Below, piece by piece: positions 24,702 to 33,392 of a stretch of 64,000 nucleotides of DNA (position 1 is its first letter; each line of letters starts with the position of its first letter). A program made the translations under genes and the position numbers. Source of the stretch: RGIG4034 sp045576455 (GTDB taxonomy: Bacteria > Bacillota > Clostridia > Lachnospirales > Lachnospiraceae); the NCBI GenBank assembly GCA_045576455.1, contig JAZNGM010000025.1, forward strand, positions 62,001 through 126,000, in the 5' to 3' direction. The notes below the pieces were generated by a model that ran no database searches, was not told the DNA's origin, and saw only the letters and a program-made list of their open reading frames with translations.

Positions 24702-27578
24702 ATGGCGAAAATGAAAGTCCATGAATTAGCAAAGGAATTAAGTGTCGACTCTAAAGATATTATTTCCTTGCTTCAGGATAAAGGCATTGAAGTAAAAAGT
24801 CATATGAGTTCAATAGAAGATGAGGCAATTGATATTGCCAAAGCTAAATACGGCAAAAAAAGCGAGGCGGCGCCTGCTGAGAAAAAAGCAGAAGCAAAAC
24901 CGGAGGTTAAAGCCGAGGAGAAGGCAGCACCTGCAGCTGAAAATAAACCGGCAGAAGCGCCTAAGAAGAAAAAGAGTATTATTTTTGTCGGTAATCCACA
25001 GAATAGTAAGACACCGGGATATGTTGTACCAAAACAGATGCCGAAGCCGGCACCAAAGGCACCGGTAAAACCGGCGGTACAGCCACAACCGGCACCTGCA
25101 GTTAAGAAACCGGAAGAGGTTAAGCCACAGCCGGTTGCAACACCAAATGTTGAAAAGAAAGCTCCTGTACAGGCAGAAAACGTGAATTCATCAGCTGCAC
25201 CTGTGGAGAATAAGGTTATAAGAAATGAGCAGAAACCGGCAACGGAAAGAACGGCTGCACAGTTCGATGACAGAAGAAATGACAGAAGAAACGACAGAAG
25301 ACCGGGTAATGATTATCAGGCAAACCGTAATGCGGGAACCCAGGGTGGTCAGAACAGACCACAGAATCCAAATGGTGCAAACCGTCCGTTTAACAGAAAC
25401 GGTCAGAATGGTCAAGGCACTCAGGGCGGACAGAAGGGTGATTTCCGTTCCAATAACCGTGGCGATTTTAGAAACAATAATTCGGATCGTCCGTTTAACA
25501 GAAATAATCAGAATGGACAGGGCGGATTCCGCGGTAAAGATGATTCCAAGTTCTTTATGGATAAAGATGCGGATACAAGAAATGAACGTCAGGGACAGAA
25601 CCGCTTCTCAAAATCACAGAACCGTTCCGGCGGTGGCATGGGAGATTCCATGATTCAGCCGGATAAGCATCGTGATGAAGCCCAGAGAAGAATAAATCAG
25701 GAAAAAGATAAGAAAAATAAAAAAGACTACGTTTACGAAGAGGAAAAAGAAAATCTTCTTATTAACAAAAATAAAGCAGGACGCTTTATTAAACCGGAAA
25801 AGAAGGAAGAACCGGTAGAAGAGACAATTAAGGTTATTACGTTACCTGAAACGCTTACAATCAAGGAACTGGCTGATAAAATGCGTGTACAGCCTTCTGC
25901 AATTGTTAAAAAACTGTTTATGCAGGGACAGATTGTAACCGTTAACCAGGAAATCAGCTATGAGCAGGCTGAAGAAATAGCAATTGAATATGAAATCATT
26001 TGCGAACAGGAAGTTAAAGTCGATGTTATCGAAGAACTCTTAAGAGAAGAAGAGGAAAATCCGGATTCTCTTACTCCGCGTCCTCCGGTAATTTGTGTAA
26101 TGGGTCACGTAGATCATGGTAAGACTTCTTTGCTTGACGCTATACGTAAATCTAATGTTACGGATCGTGAAGCAGGTGGTATTACACAGCATATCGGTGC
26201 GTATACCGTAACCCTGAATGACCAGACAATTACTTTCCTCGATACGCCGGGACACGAAGCGTTTACCTCCATGCGTATGCGTGGTGCAAATGCAACGGAT
26301 ATTGCTATTTTGGTTGTTGCTGCAGACGATGGTGTAATGCCGCAGACTGTAGAAGCAATTAACCATGCTAAGGCTGCCGGTATTGAAATTATCGTTGCTG
26401 TTAACAAAATAGATAAGCCAAGTGCTAATATTGACAGAGTTAAGCAGGAATTGACAGAACATGAACTTATTGCAGAAGACTGGGGTGGAAGTACCGTATT
26501 TGCGCCGGTATCCGCTAAGACAGGTCAGGGTATTCCGGAACTTCTCGAAATGATTTTGTTAACTGCAGATATTCTTGAATTAAAAGCTAACAAAAACCGT
26601 AAAGCAAGAGGTCTTGTTATTGAAGCAGAGCTTGATAAAGGCCGCGGACCGGTTGCAACCATTCTTGTGCAGAAAGGTACTTTGCATGTAGGTGACTTCA
26701 TTTCGGCAGGTGCTTCACACGGTAAAGTTAGAGCAATGCTGGATGACAAGGGTAGAAGAATCAGAGAGGCAACCCCTTCTACACCGGTAGAAATATTAGG
26801 TCTTAACGATGTGCCGAATGCAGGAGAAATCTTCATTGCACATGCCAATGATAAGGAAGCTAAGTCTTTTGCTGATACATTTATTGCTCAGAATAAGGTT
26901 AAGCTTCTGGATGATACAAAGGCTAAGATGTCTCTTGATGACTTGTTCAGCCAGATTCAGGCAGGTAACTTAAAAGAATTAAATCTTATTGTTAAAGCCG
27001 ATGTACAGGGTAGCGTGGAAGCGGTTAAGCAGAGTCTCTTAAAGCTTTCCAACGAAGAAGTTGTGGTTAAGATTATTCATAGTGGTGTAGGTGCCATTAA
27101 TGAATCTGACGTAATTCTCGCGAGTGCTTCTAATGCGATTATCATCGGATTCAACGTAAGACCGGATGCACAGGCTAAGAGCACAAGTGAAAGAGAAGGC
27201 GTTGATGTAAGATTATACAAGGTTATCTATCAGGCTATTGAAGATATCCAGGCTGCTATGAAGGGAATGCTTGATCCTATCTATGAAGAAAAGATTATCG
27301 GTCATGCTGAAGTGCGTCAGATCTTTAAAGCGTCTGCAATCGGTAACATTGCCGGTTCTTATGTGCTTGACGGTATCTTCCAGAAGAACTGTAAGATCAG
27401 AATTAAGCGTGAAGGCGAACAGATTTACGAAGGTTCCCTTACATCATTGAAGAGATTCAAGGATGATGTTAAGGAAGTAAAAGCAGGCTTTGAATGTGGT
27501 CTTACCTTTGAAGATTTCGACCAGATGCAGGAGCTTGATATCGTAGAGGCATACATTATGGTAGAAGTACCAAGATAA
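24702..27578 (+). CDS. infB: Translation initiation factor IF-2
   Basis: The 958-residue GTPase brings initiator tRNA to the ribosome. It has the IF2 N-terminal domain (1-52), an Ala/Pro/Lys/Glu-rich linker (55-180), a low-complexity Arg/Asn/Gln/Gly-rich stretch (about 185-315), a second IF2-N domain (about 380-430) and the GTPase core with G1 GHVDHGKTS (near 469), DTPGHE and NKID, then domains II-IV. GGAGG precedes the ATG. The extended linker makes the protein longer than the roughly 720 residues of Bacillus IF-2. Confidence 0.97.
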   Translation: MAKMKVHELAKELSVDSKDIISLLQDKGIEVKSHMSSIEDEAIDIAKAKYGKKSEAAPAEKKAEAKPEVKAEEKAAPAAENKPAEAPKKKKSIIFVGNPQNSKTPGYVVPKQMPKPAPKAPVKPAVQPQPAPAVKKPEEVKPQPVATPNVEKKAPVQAENVNSSAAPVENKVIRNEQKPATERTAAQFDDRRNDRRNDRRPGNDYQANRNAGTQGGQNRPQNPNGANRPFNRNGQNGQGTQGGQKGDFRSNNRGDFRNNNSDRPFNRNNQNGQGGFRGKDDSKFFMDKDADTRNERQGQNRFSKSQNRSGGGMGDSMIQPDKHRDEAQRRINQEKDKKNKKDYVYEEEKENLLINKNKAGRFIKPEKKEEPVEETIKVITLPETLTIKELADKMRVQPSAIVKKLFMQGQIVTVNQEISYEQAEEIAIEYEIICEQEVKVDVIEELLREEEENPDSLTPRPPVICVMGHVDHGKTSLLDAIRKSNVTDREAGGITQHIGAYTVTLNDQTITFLDTPGHEAFTSMRMRGANATDIAILVVAADDGVMPQTVEAINHAKAAGIEIIVAVNKIDKPSANIDRVKQELTEHELIAEDWGGSTVFAPVSAKTGQGIPELLEMILLTADILELKANKNRKARGLVIEAELDKGRGPVATILVQKGTLHVGDFISAGASHGKVRAMLDDKGRRIREATPSTPVEILGLNDVPNAGEIFIAHANDKEAKSFADTFIAQNKVKLLDDTKAKMSLDDLFSQIQAGNLKELNLIVKADVQGSVEAVKQSLLKLSNEEVVVKIIHSGVGAINESDVILASASNAIIIGFNVRPDAQAKSTSEREGVDVRLYKVIYQAIEDIQAAMKGMLDPIYEEKIIGHAEVRQIFKASAIGNIAGSYVLDGIFQKNCKIRIKREGEQIYEGSLTSLKRFKDDVKEVKAGFECGLTFEDFDQMQELDIVEAYIMVEVPR

Positions 27579-27615
27579 TTTTAATATTATTGACACTGAT
27601 TAAATTTAGTAAAAT

Positions 27616-27658
27616 AAAAGAGTGAGTGCTCTTTAAAATAGTGCTTACTCTTTTATCG
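27616..27658 (+). terminator. Hairpin terminator between infB and rbfA
   Basis: A 15-bp stem with three G-T pairs (AAAAGAGTGAGTGCT with AGTGCTTACTCTTTT) runs into a short T/A tail. TTGACA at 27590-27595 lies just upstream, so some transcripts may start there; no convincing -10 is visible at the right distance. Confidence 0.65.
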
Positions 27659-27685
27659 TTTAATCAATCCGGATAGGAGAATAAA

Positions 27686-28042
27686 ATGAGAAGAAATAGT
27701 GTTAAAGGAACCCGAATTAACGGAGAAGTTCATAGGGAACTTGCCAATATTATCCGTGGGGAGATTAAGGATCCGAGAATTCATATGATGACCAGTGTGA
27801 CTGCGGTTGAAGTTGCACCGGATTTAAAAACCTGCAAGGCATATATAAGCGTGTTGGGAAATGAGCAGGAATGTGCGGATACCATAGAAGGGCTTAAAAG
27901 TGCGGAAGGTTTTATAAGAACTAAACTTGCTAAAAAGATAAATCTTCGTAATACACCGGAAATCAGATTTATTTTGGACCAATCTATTGAATATGGTGTT
28001 AATATGTCCAAAAAGATTGACGAAGTTAATTTATCGGAGTAG
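27686..28042 (+). CDS. rbfA: 30S ribosome-binding factor A
   Basis: The 118-residue KH-fold protein helps 16S rRNA maturation and cold adaptation. The family pattern is clear: RINGEVHRELANIIRGEIKDPR near the start is represented by IIRGEIKDPRI, then MTSVTAVEVAPDLK and the end region TPEIRFILDQSIEYG. It follows infB as in most Firmicutes. Confidence 0.95.
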   Translation: MRRNSVKGTRINGEVHRELANIIRGEIKDPRIHMMTSVTAVEVAPDLKTCKAYISVLGNEQECADTIEGLKSAEGFIRTKLAKKINLRNTPEIRFILDQSIEYGVNMSKKIDEVNLSE

Positions 28043-28051
28043 GAGAATACA

Positions 28052-29005
28052 GTGGATATTTTAAAGGAAATAGGAGAAGCACGAAGTATTGCCATAACGG
28101 GACATGAACGTCCGGACGGAGATTGCATCGGTGCTTCACTGGCATTGTATATATATTTAAAAAAGGCATTGAAGAATGTTGAAATCAGCGTGTTTCTTGA
28201 AGATATACCGACTATTTTCAATACCTTAAAAGGGGCGGAAGACATTCAAAGTGCGGAAGGAAGATGCGATAAGTTTGATGTTTTTTTCGTGCTCGACAGT
28301 ACGGTTGACAGAACCGGTCCTTCCAAAGAAATGGCAATGGGTGCAGGAAAAATAATAAACATTGACCATCACGTAACCAATGCAGCAGGTTGCGGCGATT
28401 CAAATTATGTGGTTCCACAGGCAAGCAGTACTTGTGAAGTGCTGTATGAGCTGATGGATAAAAAGTATATGGATGTAGATATTGCAACATCAATTTATAC
28501 CGGTATTATTAATGATTGCGGTGTATTCCAATATTCCTGTACTTCTAAGAGAACCTTGGAAATTGCAGGGGAATTGATAGAATACGGCTTTGATTTTCCG
28601 GCACTGATTGAAAAAACTTTCTACGAAAAAACCTATGTACAAAATCAGCTTTTGGGACGTGCTCTTCTTGAAAGCATTATGTTTATGGATGGAAAGTGTA
28701 TAGTAAGTAGTATTGATAAAGCTACGATGGACTTTTATGGTGCTAAACCGAAGCATCTTGACGGCATTGCAAGCCAGCTTAGAAATACGAGAGGTGTAGA
28801 TTGTGCCATCTTTATGTACGAATTGGAAAATGGTGTGCGTAAGGTAAGCATGCGTTCTAATGAAAAAGTAGATGTTGCCAAAGTGGCCTCCAATTTTGGC
28901 GGTGGCGGACATGCAAGAGCCGCAGGTTGCACAGTGACCGGGAATTTTTACGATATTGTCAACAGCTTGTCCGGTTTTATTGAAGCGCAACTGTACAACA
29001 AATAA
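28052..29005 (+). CDS. nrnA: DHH-family bifunctional oligoribonuclease/PAP phosphatase
   Basis: The 317-residue protein starts at a GTG with TAGGAG upstream. It has DHH-domain motifs with metal ligands: GHERPDGDCIGAS (about 19-31), VLDSTVDR, NIDHHVTN (about 107-114), and the DHHA1 C-terminal motif FGGGGHARAAG. NrnA degrades nanoRNA and pAp. Its place between rbfA and truB is conserved in Firmicutes. Confidence 0.93.
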   Translation: MDILKEIGEARSIAITGHERPDGDCIGASLALYIYLKKALKNVEISVFLEDIPTIFNTLKGAEDIQSAEGRCDKFDVFFVLDSTVDRTGPSKEMAMGAGKIINIDHHVTNAAGCGDSNYVVPQASSTCEVLYELMDKKYMDVDIATSIYTGIINDCGVFQYSCTSKRTLEIAGELIEYGFDFPALIEKTFYEKTYVQNQLLGRALLESIMFMDGKCIVSSIDKATMDFYGAKPKHLDGIASQLRNTRGVDCAIFMYELENGVRKVSMRSNEKVDVAKVASNFGGGGHARAAGCTVTGNFYDIVNSLSGFIEAQLYNK

Positions 29006-29023
29006 ACACGAACGGAGAAAAAC

Positions 29024-29965
29024 GTGTATAACGGAATTATCAATGTATATAAAGAAGCAGGATTTACATCTTTTGATGTGGTCGCCAAGCTTCGGGGGAT
29101 ATTAAAACAAAAGAAAATCGGTCATACCGGTACGCTTGATCCGGATGCTACGGGAGTGTTGCCGGTATGCCTGGGTAATGCCACAAAGGTGTGCGATATT
29201 TTGACCGACAGGGATAAAGAGTATGAAGCAACCTTGCTTTTGGGGACGACTACCGACACATTGGATATCAGCGGTAATGTATTGTCCCGGCAGGAACCGG
29301 TGTGGGATAAAGCGCGTATCGAGGAAGTTATTCTTTCTTATGTGAAGGAATATGACCAGATACCGCCGATGTATTCGGCCATTAAGGTAAACGGTCAACG
29401 ATTGTATGAACTTGCCAGAAAAGGGATAGAAGTAGAACGTAAGCACAGAAAGGTCATAATCCGTAAAATAGAGATTATTTCAATGGAACTGCCATATGTC
29501 AGTTTTAAGGTTCTTTGCTCCAAAGGAACTTATATCCGTTCTTTATGTGATGACATAGGACGGGATTTGGGATGTGGTGCGGTTATGACAAAACTTGTCA
29601 GGTTGAGAGTGTCTTCCTTTACGATAGGGAATGCCCTTTCGTTATCACAGATAGAGGACATACGAAGAAAAGATGCCGAGAATAACACAGATTGTTTTTC
29701 GGATGCTGTTATCAAGGTAGACGCAGTTTTTTCACATTATAAAGCCTGTAAGGTAAAAGAGGCGTATGCTGAAAAATGTTTGCTAAACGGAAATAAACTG
29801 TCCGTTTCGGATGTATTGCCGTATGGTGAAGATGATGATAAGCCGTTAAGTGATGACGGGGTTTTACCTGAAAACAATGTAAGGATGTACCGTATGGACG
29901 GAACATTTATAGCAATATACAAAGAGGAAGAAGATATGCTTCTTCCGGTAAAGATGTTTCTTTAG
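29024..29965 (+). CDS. truB: tRNA pseudouridine-55 synthase
   Basis: The 313-residue enzyme makes psi55 in the T loop of tRNAs. It starts at GTG 29024 (MYNGIINVYKEAG) and holds the catalytic segment HTGTLDPDATGVLPVCLG with the active-site Asp, and the later PPMYSAIKVNG and KGTYIRSL motifs. A C-terminal part (230-313) is more variable. It is followed 23 bases later by ribF. Confidence 0.95.
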   Translation: MYNGIINVYKEAGFTSFDVVAKLRGILKQKKIGHTGTLDPDATGVLPVCLGNATKVCDILTDRDKEYEATLLLGTTTDTLDISGNVLSRQEPVWDKARIEEVILSYVKEYDQIPPMYSAIKVNGQRLYELARKGIEVERKHRKVIIRKIEIISMELPYVSFKVLCSKGTYIRSLCDDIGRDLGCGAVMTKLVRLRVSSFTIGNALSLSQIEDIRRKDAENNTDCFSDAVIKVDAVFSHYKACKVKEAYAEKCLLNGNKLSVSDVLPYGEDDDKPLSDDGVLPENNVRMYRMDGTFIAIYKEEEDMLLPVKMFL

Positions 29966-29988
29966 GGAAATATCCGACGGAGGAAATA

Positions 29989-30918
29989 ATGGAAATATTA
30001 ACAAGGCTTGAGGATATCGGTCAGGATTCTGCTGTTGCAATAGGCAAATTTGATGGTATCCATCAAGGACACAGATTGATTATAGATCATATAACTGCAA
30101 TGAAGAAGCATGGACTTAAAGCGGTCGTGTTTACTTTTTTTCCTTCACCGGCAGCCTTTTTTTCAAAGAGCGAGGTGAAAGAGTTATATACACCGGCTGA
30201 AAAAAGAGAAGCTTTTTCAAAGATGGGGGTCGATATTCTTATCGAATGTCCTTTTGATGAACATATAGCTTCATATGATCCAACTTTGTTTGTAAAAGAA
30301 GTTTTATGCGAAAAGCTGCACGCCAAATTAATATGTGCAGGAGAAGATGTTTCTTTTGGTAAAGGCGGCAAAGGAAATCTTGCGCTTTTAAAGGAAATGT
30401 CGAAGGAATATGATTATCACGTCCACATTATCGATAAATTGAAATATGAGGGAACAGAAATCAGTTCTACCGTTATCCGGGAACTGATTACCCATGGGGA
30501 TATGCATAAAGCCAATGCGATGCTTGGTACTCCCTTTAGTATCACGGGTAAGGTTGTAAAGGGTGCGCATAAAGGAACGGGCTTCGGTATACCCACGGTT
30601 AATCTTTTAGCAGAAAACGGTAAAATCCTTCCGCCGGATGGCGTGTATTGTTCTACGGTGAAGCGTGGAGATAAGGTATATGAAGGAATAACGAATATAG
30701 GAATGAAGCCAACCGTAAGTGATGAAAATGTGCGGGGAGTAGAAACCCATTTGTACTCCTTTGATGAGGAATTGTATGGGGAAACCATTACAGTAAGTCT
30801 CTTTGATTTTCTTCGTAAAGAAGCAAAGTTTTCAAGTGTTGATGCACTTATTAAGCAGATGGAAGAAGATAAAGAACGCGGACGCATATTACATGAAGAA
30901 AGAAAAAAGAATGATTAA
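29989..30918 (+). CDS. ribF: Bifunctional riboflavin kinase/FAD synthetase
   Basis: The 309-residue protein has an N-terminal FMN adenylyltransferase domain (about 14-155; AIGKFDGIHQGH is the nucleotidyltransferase HxGH-like motif and ISSTVIRELI its second signature) and a C-terminal riboflavin kinase domain (about 180-300, with GFGIPTVNL and GITNIGMKPTV). It makes FMN and FAD. It is the last gene of the rimP-ribF run; a terminator follows. Confidence 0.96.
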   Translation: MEILTRLEDIGQDSAVAIGKFDGIHQGHRLIIDHITAMKKHGLKAVVFTFFPSPAAFFSKSEVKELYTPAEKREAFSKMGVDILIECPFDEHIASYDPTLFVKEVLCEKLHAKLICAGEDVSFGKGGKGNLALLKEMSKEYDYHVHIIDKLKYEGTEISSTVIRELITHGDMHKANAMLGTPFSITGKVVKGAHKGTGFGIPTVNLLAENGKILPPDGVYCSTVKRGDKVYEGITNIGMKPTVSDENVRGVETHLYSFDEELYGETITVSLFDFLRKEAKFSSVDALIKQMEEDKERGRILHEERKKND

Positions 30919-30921
30919 GAT

Positions 30922-30957
30922 AAGTGTCATATCCAACTATTGGATTTGACACTTTTT
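30922..30957 (+). terminator. Rho-independent terminator of ribF
   Basis: AAGTGTCA-ATCCAA pairs with TTGGAT-TGACACTT, with one T-T mismatch and a 4-base loop, followed by seven T. Its right arm contains the -35 box of the next promoter. Confidence 0.92.
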
Positions 30958-30974
30958 TTATGCATTGTTATAAT
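30946..30974 (+). promoter_or_regulatory. Consensus sigma-A promoter of the NlpC/P60 gene, overlapping the ribF terminator
   Basis: TTGACA (30946-30951) and TATAAT (30969-30974) are both perfect, 17 bases apart, and the -10 is extended by TGT. The -35 lies in the right arm of the ribF terminator. Confidence 0.92.
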
Positions 30975-31027
30975 GATTCAAGTGTAAAAAGGGGCTGTAG
31001 TTGGTTATGATAGTAAGGAGATTAAGT

Positions 31028-32104
31028 ATGAAACGATACGGTAAAATAATTAAATACATATTTTCGCTAATACTTATTGTCACTATTATGGGAGACTCTT
31101 TTGCAATTTATGCTAAGGAAAGTAGTGGCGCTGCCGGTATAGCAGATGTGTTGCAAAAAGCAGATGATATATCGGAAACAGAGCTTGAGATGATAAAGCT
31201 TAGAAAGAATAATGAGGCACTTGAGGCTTATTATTATGCGAATGAACCGGTAGAAGTGTTTTGTTGGGGATATAAAGAGCTCGGTGTTTCGGCGGCAGAA
31301 GAAAATGTAAATATTTATGAAAATATGGATGCAGATAGCAAGCAGATGGGACAATTGCCTAAAGGAGCCGGTTGCGAAATCATTGAAGTGGCGGATGGCT
31401 GGTACTATATTGAATCCGGAAAAGTACGGGGATTTGTACAAGCCGGGAGTATTCTTACCGGTGAGGAAGCAATTCAAAAAGCTGAGGAATATGAAATACT
31501 TACAGCTACCGTAACGGCAGATAATTTAAAGGTAAGAACCCAAACGAACACAAAATGTAAAACCCGGGGTATGATTAAGAAAAATACGGTTTGGAACGTA
31601 TTGGAAGATTTGGGCGACTGGATTAAGATTCAGTATGACGGAGATAAAGAAAGCTATGTTTCGGCAGAGTATGTTTCCGTTTCTTATACCTTGGATACGG
31701 CGTTAACCATGACGGAAGTAAAATATGGAAGGGGCGTAACCGATGTGGGGATTGCCATTGCTGAGTATGCAGTGCAGTTTGTGGGAAATCCGTATGTCTG
31801 GGGTGGTACAAGCCTTACTAAAGGAGCAGATTGTTCGGGATTTACCATGACTATTTTTAAAAAGTATGGTGTGAAACTGACCCATTCTGCAAGGGCACAG
31901 GCAAAAAAAGGAGTAGATGTCCCGATTTCTGATTTAAGACCGGGTGACCTTGTGTTTTATTCGGATTCGTCAGGAATTAATCATGTAACAATTTATATCG
32001 GAGACGATAAGGTGGTACATGCCAGCTCCCCTAAAAACGGCATCAAAATATCGAAATTAAATTACAGAACGCCGACTTGTGCAAGAAGGCTGATTGAAGA
32101 ATAA
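31028..32104 (+). CDS. Secreted SH3-domain NlpC/P60 cell-wall hydrolase
   Basis: The ATG at 31028 has AAGGAG 7 bases upstream; the ATG at 31001 lacks one. The 358-residue product has a signal peptide (KIIKYIFSLILIVTIMG, cut near residue 30), two bacterial SH3 repeats (about 85-145 and 155-220) and a C-terminal NlpC/P60 domain (about 240-358). The catalytic residues are the Cys of GADCSGF, the His of INHVTIYIG and a later polar residue. The family cleaves D-gamma-glutamyl-diaminopimelate bonds in peptidoglycan stem peptides. It is monocistronic, from a very strong promoter to a terminator. Confidence 0.92.
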   Translation: MKRYGKIIKYIFSLILIVTIMGDSFAIYAKESSGAAGIADVLQKADDISETELEMIKLRKNNEALEAYYYANEPVEVFCWGYKELGVSAAEENVNIYENMDADSKQMGQLPKGAGCEIIEVADGWYYIESGKVRGFVQAGSILTGEEAIQKAEEYEILTATVTADNLKVRTQTNTKCKTRGMIKKNTVWNVLEDLGDWIKIQYDGDKESYVSAEYVSVSYTLDTALTMTEVKYGRGVTDVGIAIAEYAVQFVGNPYVWGGTSLTKGADCSGFTMTIFKKYGVKLTHSARAQAKKGVDVPISDLRPGDLVFYSDSSGINHVTIYIGDDKVVHASSPKNGIKISKLNYRTPTCARRLIEE

Positions 32105-32113
32105 CGGGTATAT

Positions 32114-32151
32114 AAGATTGCGTGCATTAACATAATGGCGCAATCTTTTTT
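32114..32151 (+). terminator. Rho-independent terminator of the NlpC/P60 gene
   Basis: AAGATTGCG pairs with CGCAATCTT around a 16-base loop, followed by six T in all. Confidence 0.87.
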
Positions 32152-32223
32152 ACTTAATAGATAAAATCCTCTTTTTTATACGAATACGTCGGGTTTTATG
32201 GCGATTTATGTAATATTATTACC

Positions 32224-32252
32224 GTGACAACTTATTGACGATATAGTAAAAT
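32224..32252 (+). promoter_or_regulatory. Probable promoter of the repeat-protein/FapA/HD-GYP operon
   Basis: GTGACA (32224-32229) and TAAAAT (32247-32252) are 17 bases apart, about 37 bases before the GTG start at 32289. A competing TTGACG at 32235 has TATAAA at only 15 bases. Confidence 0.5.
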
Positions 32253-32288
32253 AGTTATAAAGGAAAGTGTTGTATAAGGGGAGATTAG

Positions 32289-33392
32289 GTGGTGGATTAC
32301 GTGGAAGACGGACGTTTTGATGAAGCGCAACAGCAGGAAATAAAACTTGGAATAGAGCACAATGTAGATGTATCTTTGTATAATGATCCGGCGTATTCGT
32401 GGTATCAGATGCATATGATAAGACTCGGTATGGAAAGCGGATATGATACACGGGAACTCATTAAAGACTTTGACTGGTCACAAATTGAGGAAATCCTGGC
32501 GGGTTATGCATCCGGTGTTGATGTAGAGGTATATAAGAAACCTATATATATGGCACCGCAAATGCAGGAGATACGTATAGGACTTGAGAAGGGACTGGAT
32601 GTTTCTTTATATACGAACGAAGAATTTAACTGGTTCCAGATGAAAGAAATCCGTTTGGGATTGGAACAAGGTCTTTCGGTTGAAGAATATGCAAAGCCGT
32701 CATTTTCAGCTCAGCTTATGAAACTGATACGTGAAGGATATGAGCAGAATCTTCCGGTTTTACAATATGCTAAGATGGGATTTTCACACGATATTATCGA
32801 GGAAATTGTAAACGGTATTAAAAACGGTATTGATATTTTTACATATGCAAAAGAAGGATATGACGGAGAACAGCTAAAACAGATTAACCGTGCCCATGAG
32901 ACGAAGGTCAATTTGCTGCCGTATTTAAAGAAAGAATTTTACGGGGAACAGCTTAGACAAATTAGGTTGGGACTGCAAAGAAACGTTGATGTATCTATAT
33001 ATGCAACTACCCAGTATTCATGGCAGCAGATGCGTGAAATCAGGGTTGGTTTGGAAGAGCGGTTAGATGTATCTAAATACTCCTATACATATTTTGATTT
33101 CCAACAGATGCAGGAAATCAGAATAGGACTTGAAAAGTGTCTGGATGTAAGCAAGTATGCAATGTTCCGCTACAGTGCATCCCAGATGGCGAAGATTAGA
33201 GAGTCCCTTGAAGAAAAAGAAGAAGAAACTGTTAACGAGTTCGATGAACAGCAGACTAAAGAGATTATTCTCGGATTAGAGGCCGGCATTGATGTAGATG
33301 AATATGCAGATGCAAGAATTCCGGCAGAGGAAATGAGAAAAATCCGGGAACGGTTAATGAACGACATGTCTTCTGGGAAAGGGGGAGAATAA
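32289..33392 (+). CDS. Protein made of about 14 tandem 24-residue repeats, unknown function
   Basis: The 367-residue protein starts at GTG 32289 (or GTG 32292) behind AAGGGGAG. Almost the whole chain is a repeat of about 24 residues of the form QMxEIRxGLExGLDVSxYAxxxF, for example QMKEIRLGLEQGLSVEEYAK. Each unit looks like a helix, a G turn, a short strand-like V-x-x-Y and an aromatic-rich link, so a solenoid is likely. No signal peptide or membrane segment is seen. Its stop touches the ATG of the FapA-like gene, so it is translationally coupled to it. I do not know a function; scaffold or protein-binding roles are guesses. Confidence 0.8.
   Translation: MVDYVEDGRFDEAQQQEIKLGIEHNVDVSLYNDPAYSWYQMHMIRLGMESGYDTRELIKDFDWSQIEEILAGYASGVDVEVYKKPIYMAPQMQEIRIGLEKGLDVSLYTNEEFNWFQMKEIRLGLEQGLSVEEYAKPSFSAQLMKLIREGYEQNLPVLQYAKMGFSHDIIEEIVNGIKNGIDIFTYAKEGYDGEQLKQINRAHETKVNLLPYLKKEFYGEQLRQIRLGLQRNVDVSIYATTQYSWQQMREIRVGLEERLDVSKYSYTYFDFQQMQEIRIGLEKCLDVSKYAMFRYSASQMAKIRESLEEKEEETVNEFDEQQTKEIILGLEAGIDVDEYADARIPAEEMRKIRERLMNDMSSGKGGE

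Noticed and set aside
24820..25653. Plus-strand alternative frames in infB (24820-25068 and 25225-25653)
   Set aside because: They arise from the repetitive Lys/Arg/Gln-rich DNA of the IF-2 linker; composition is extreme and no ribosome-binding site is seen.
27590..27618. Promoter for rbfA at TTGACA 27590
   Set aside because: No -10 of acceptable quality lies 16-18 bases downstream, and a hairpin terminator follows at once.
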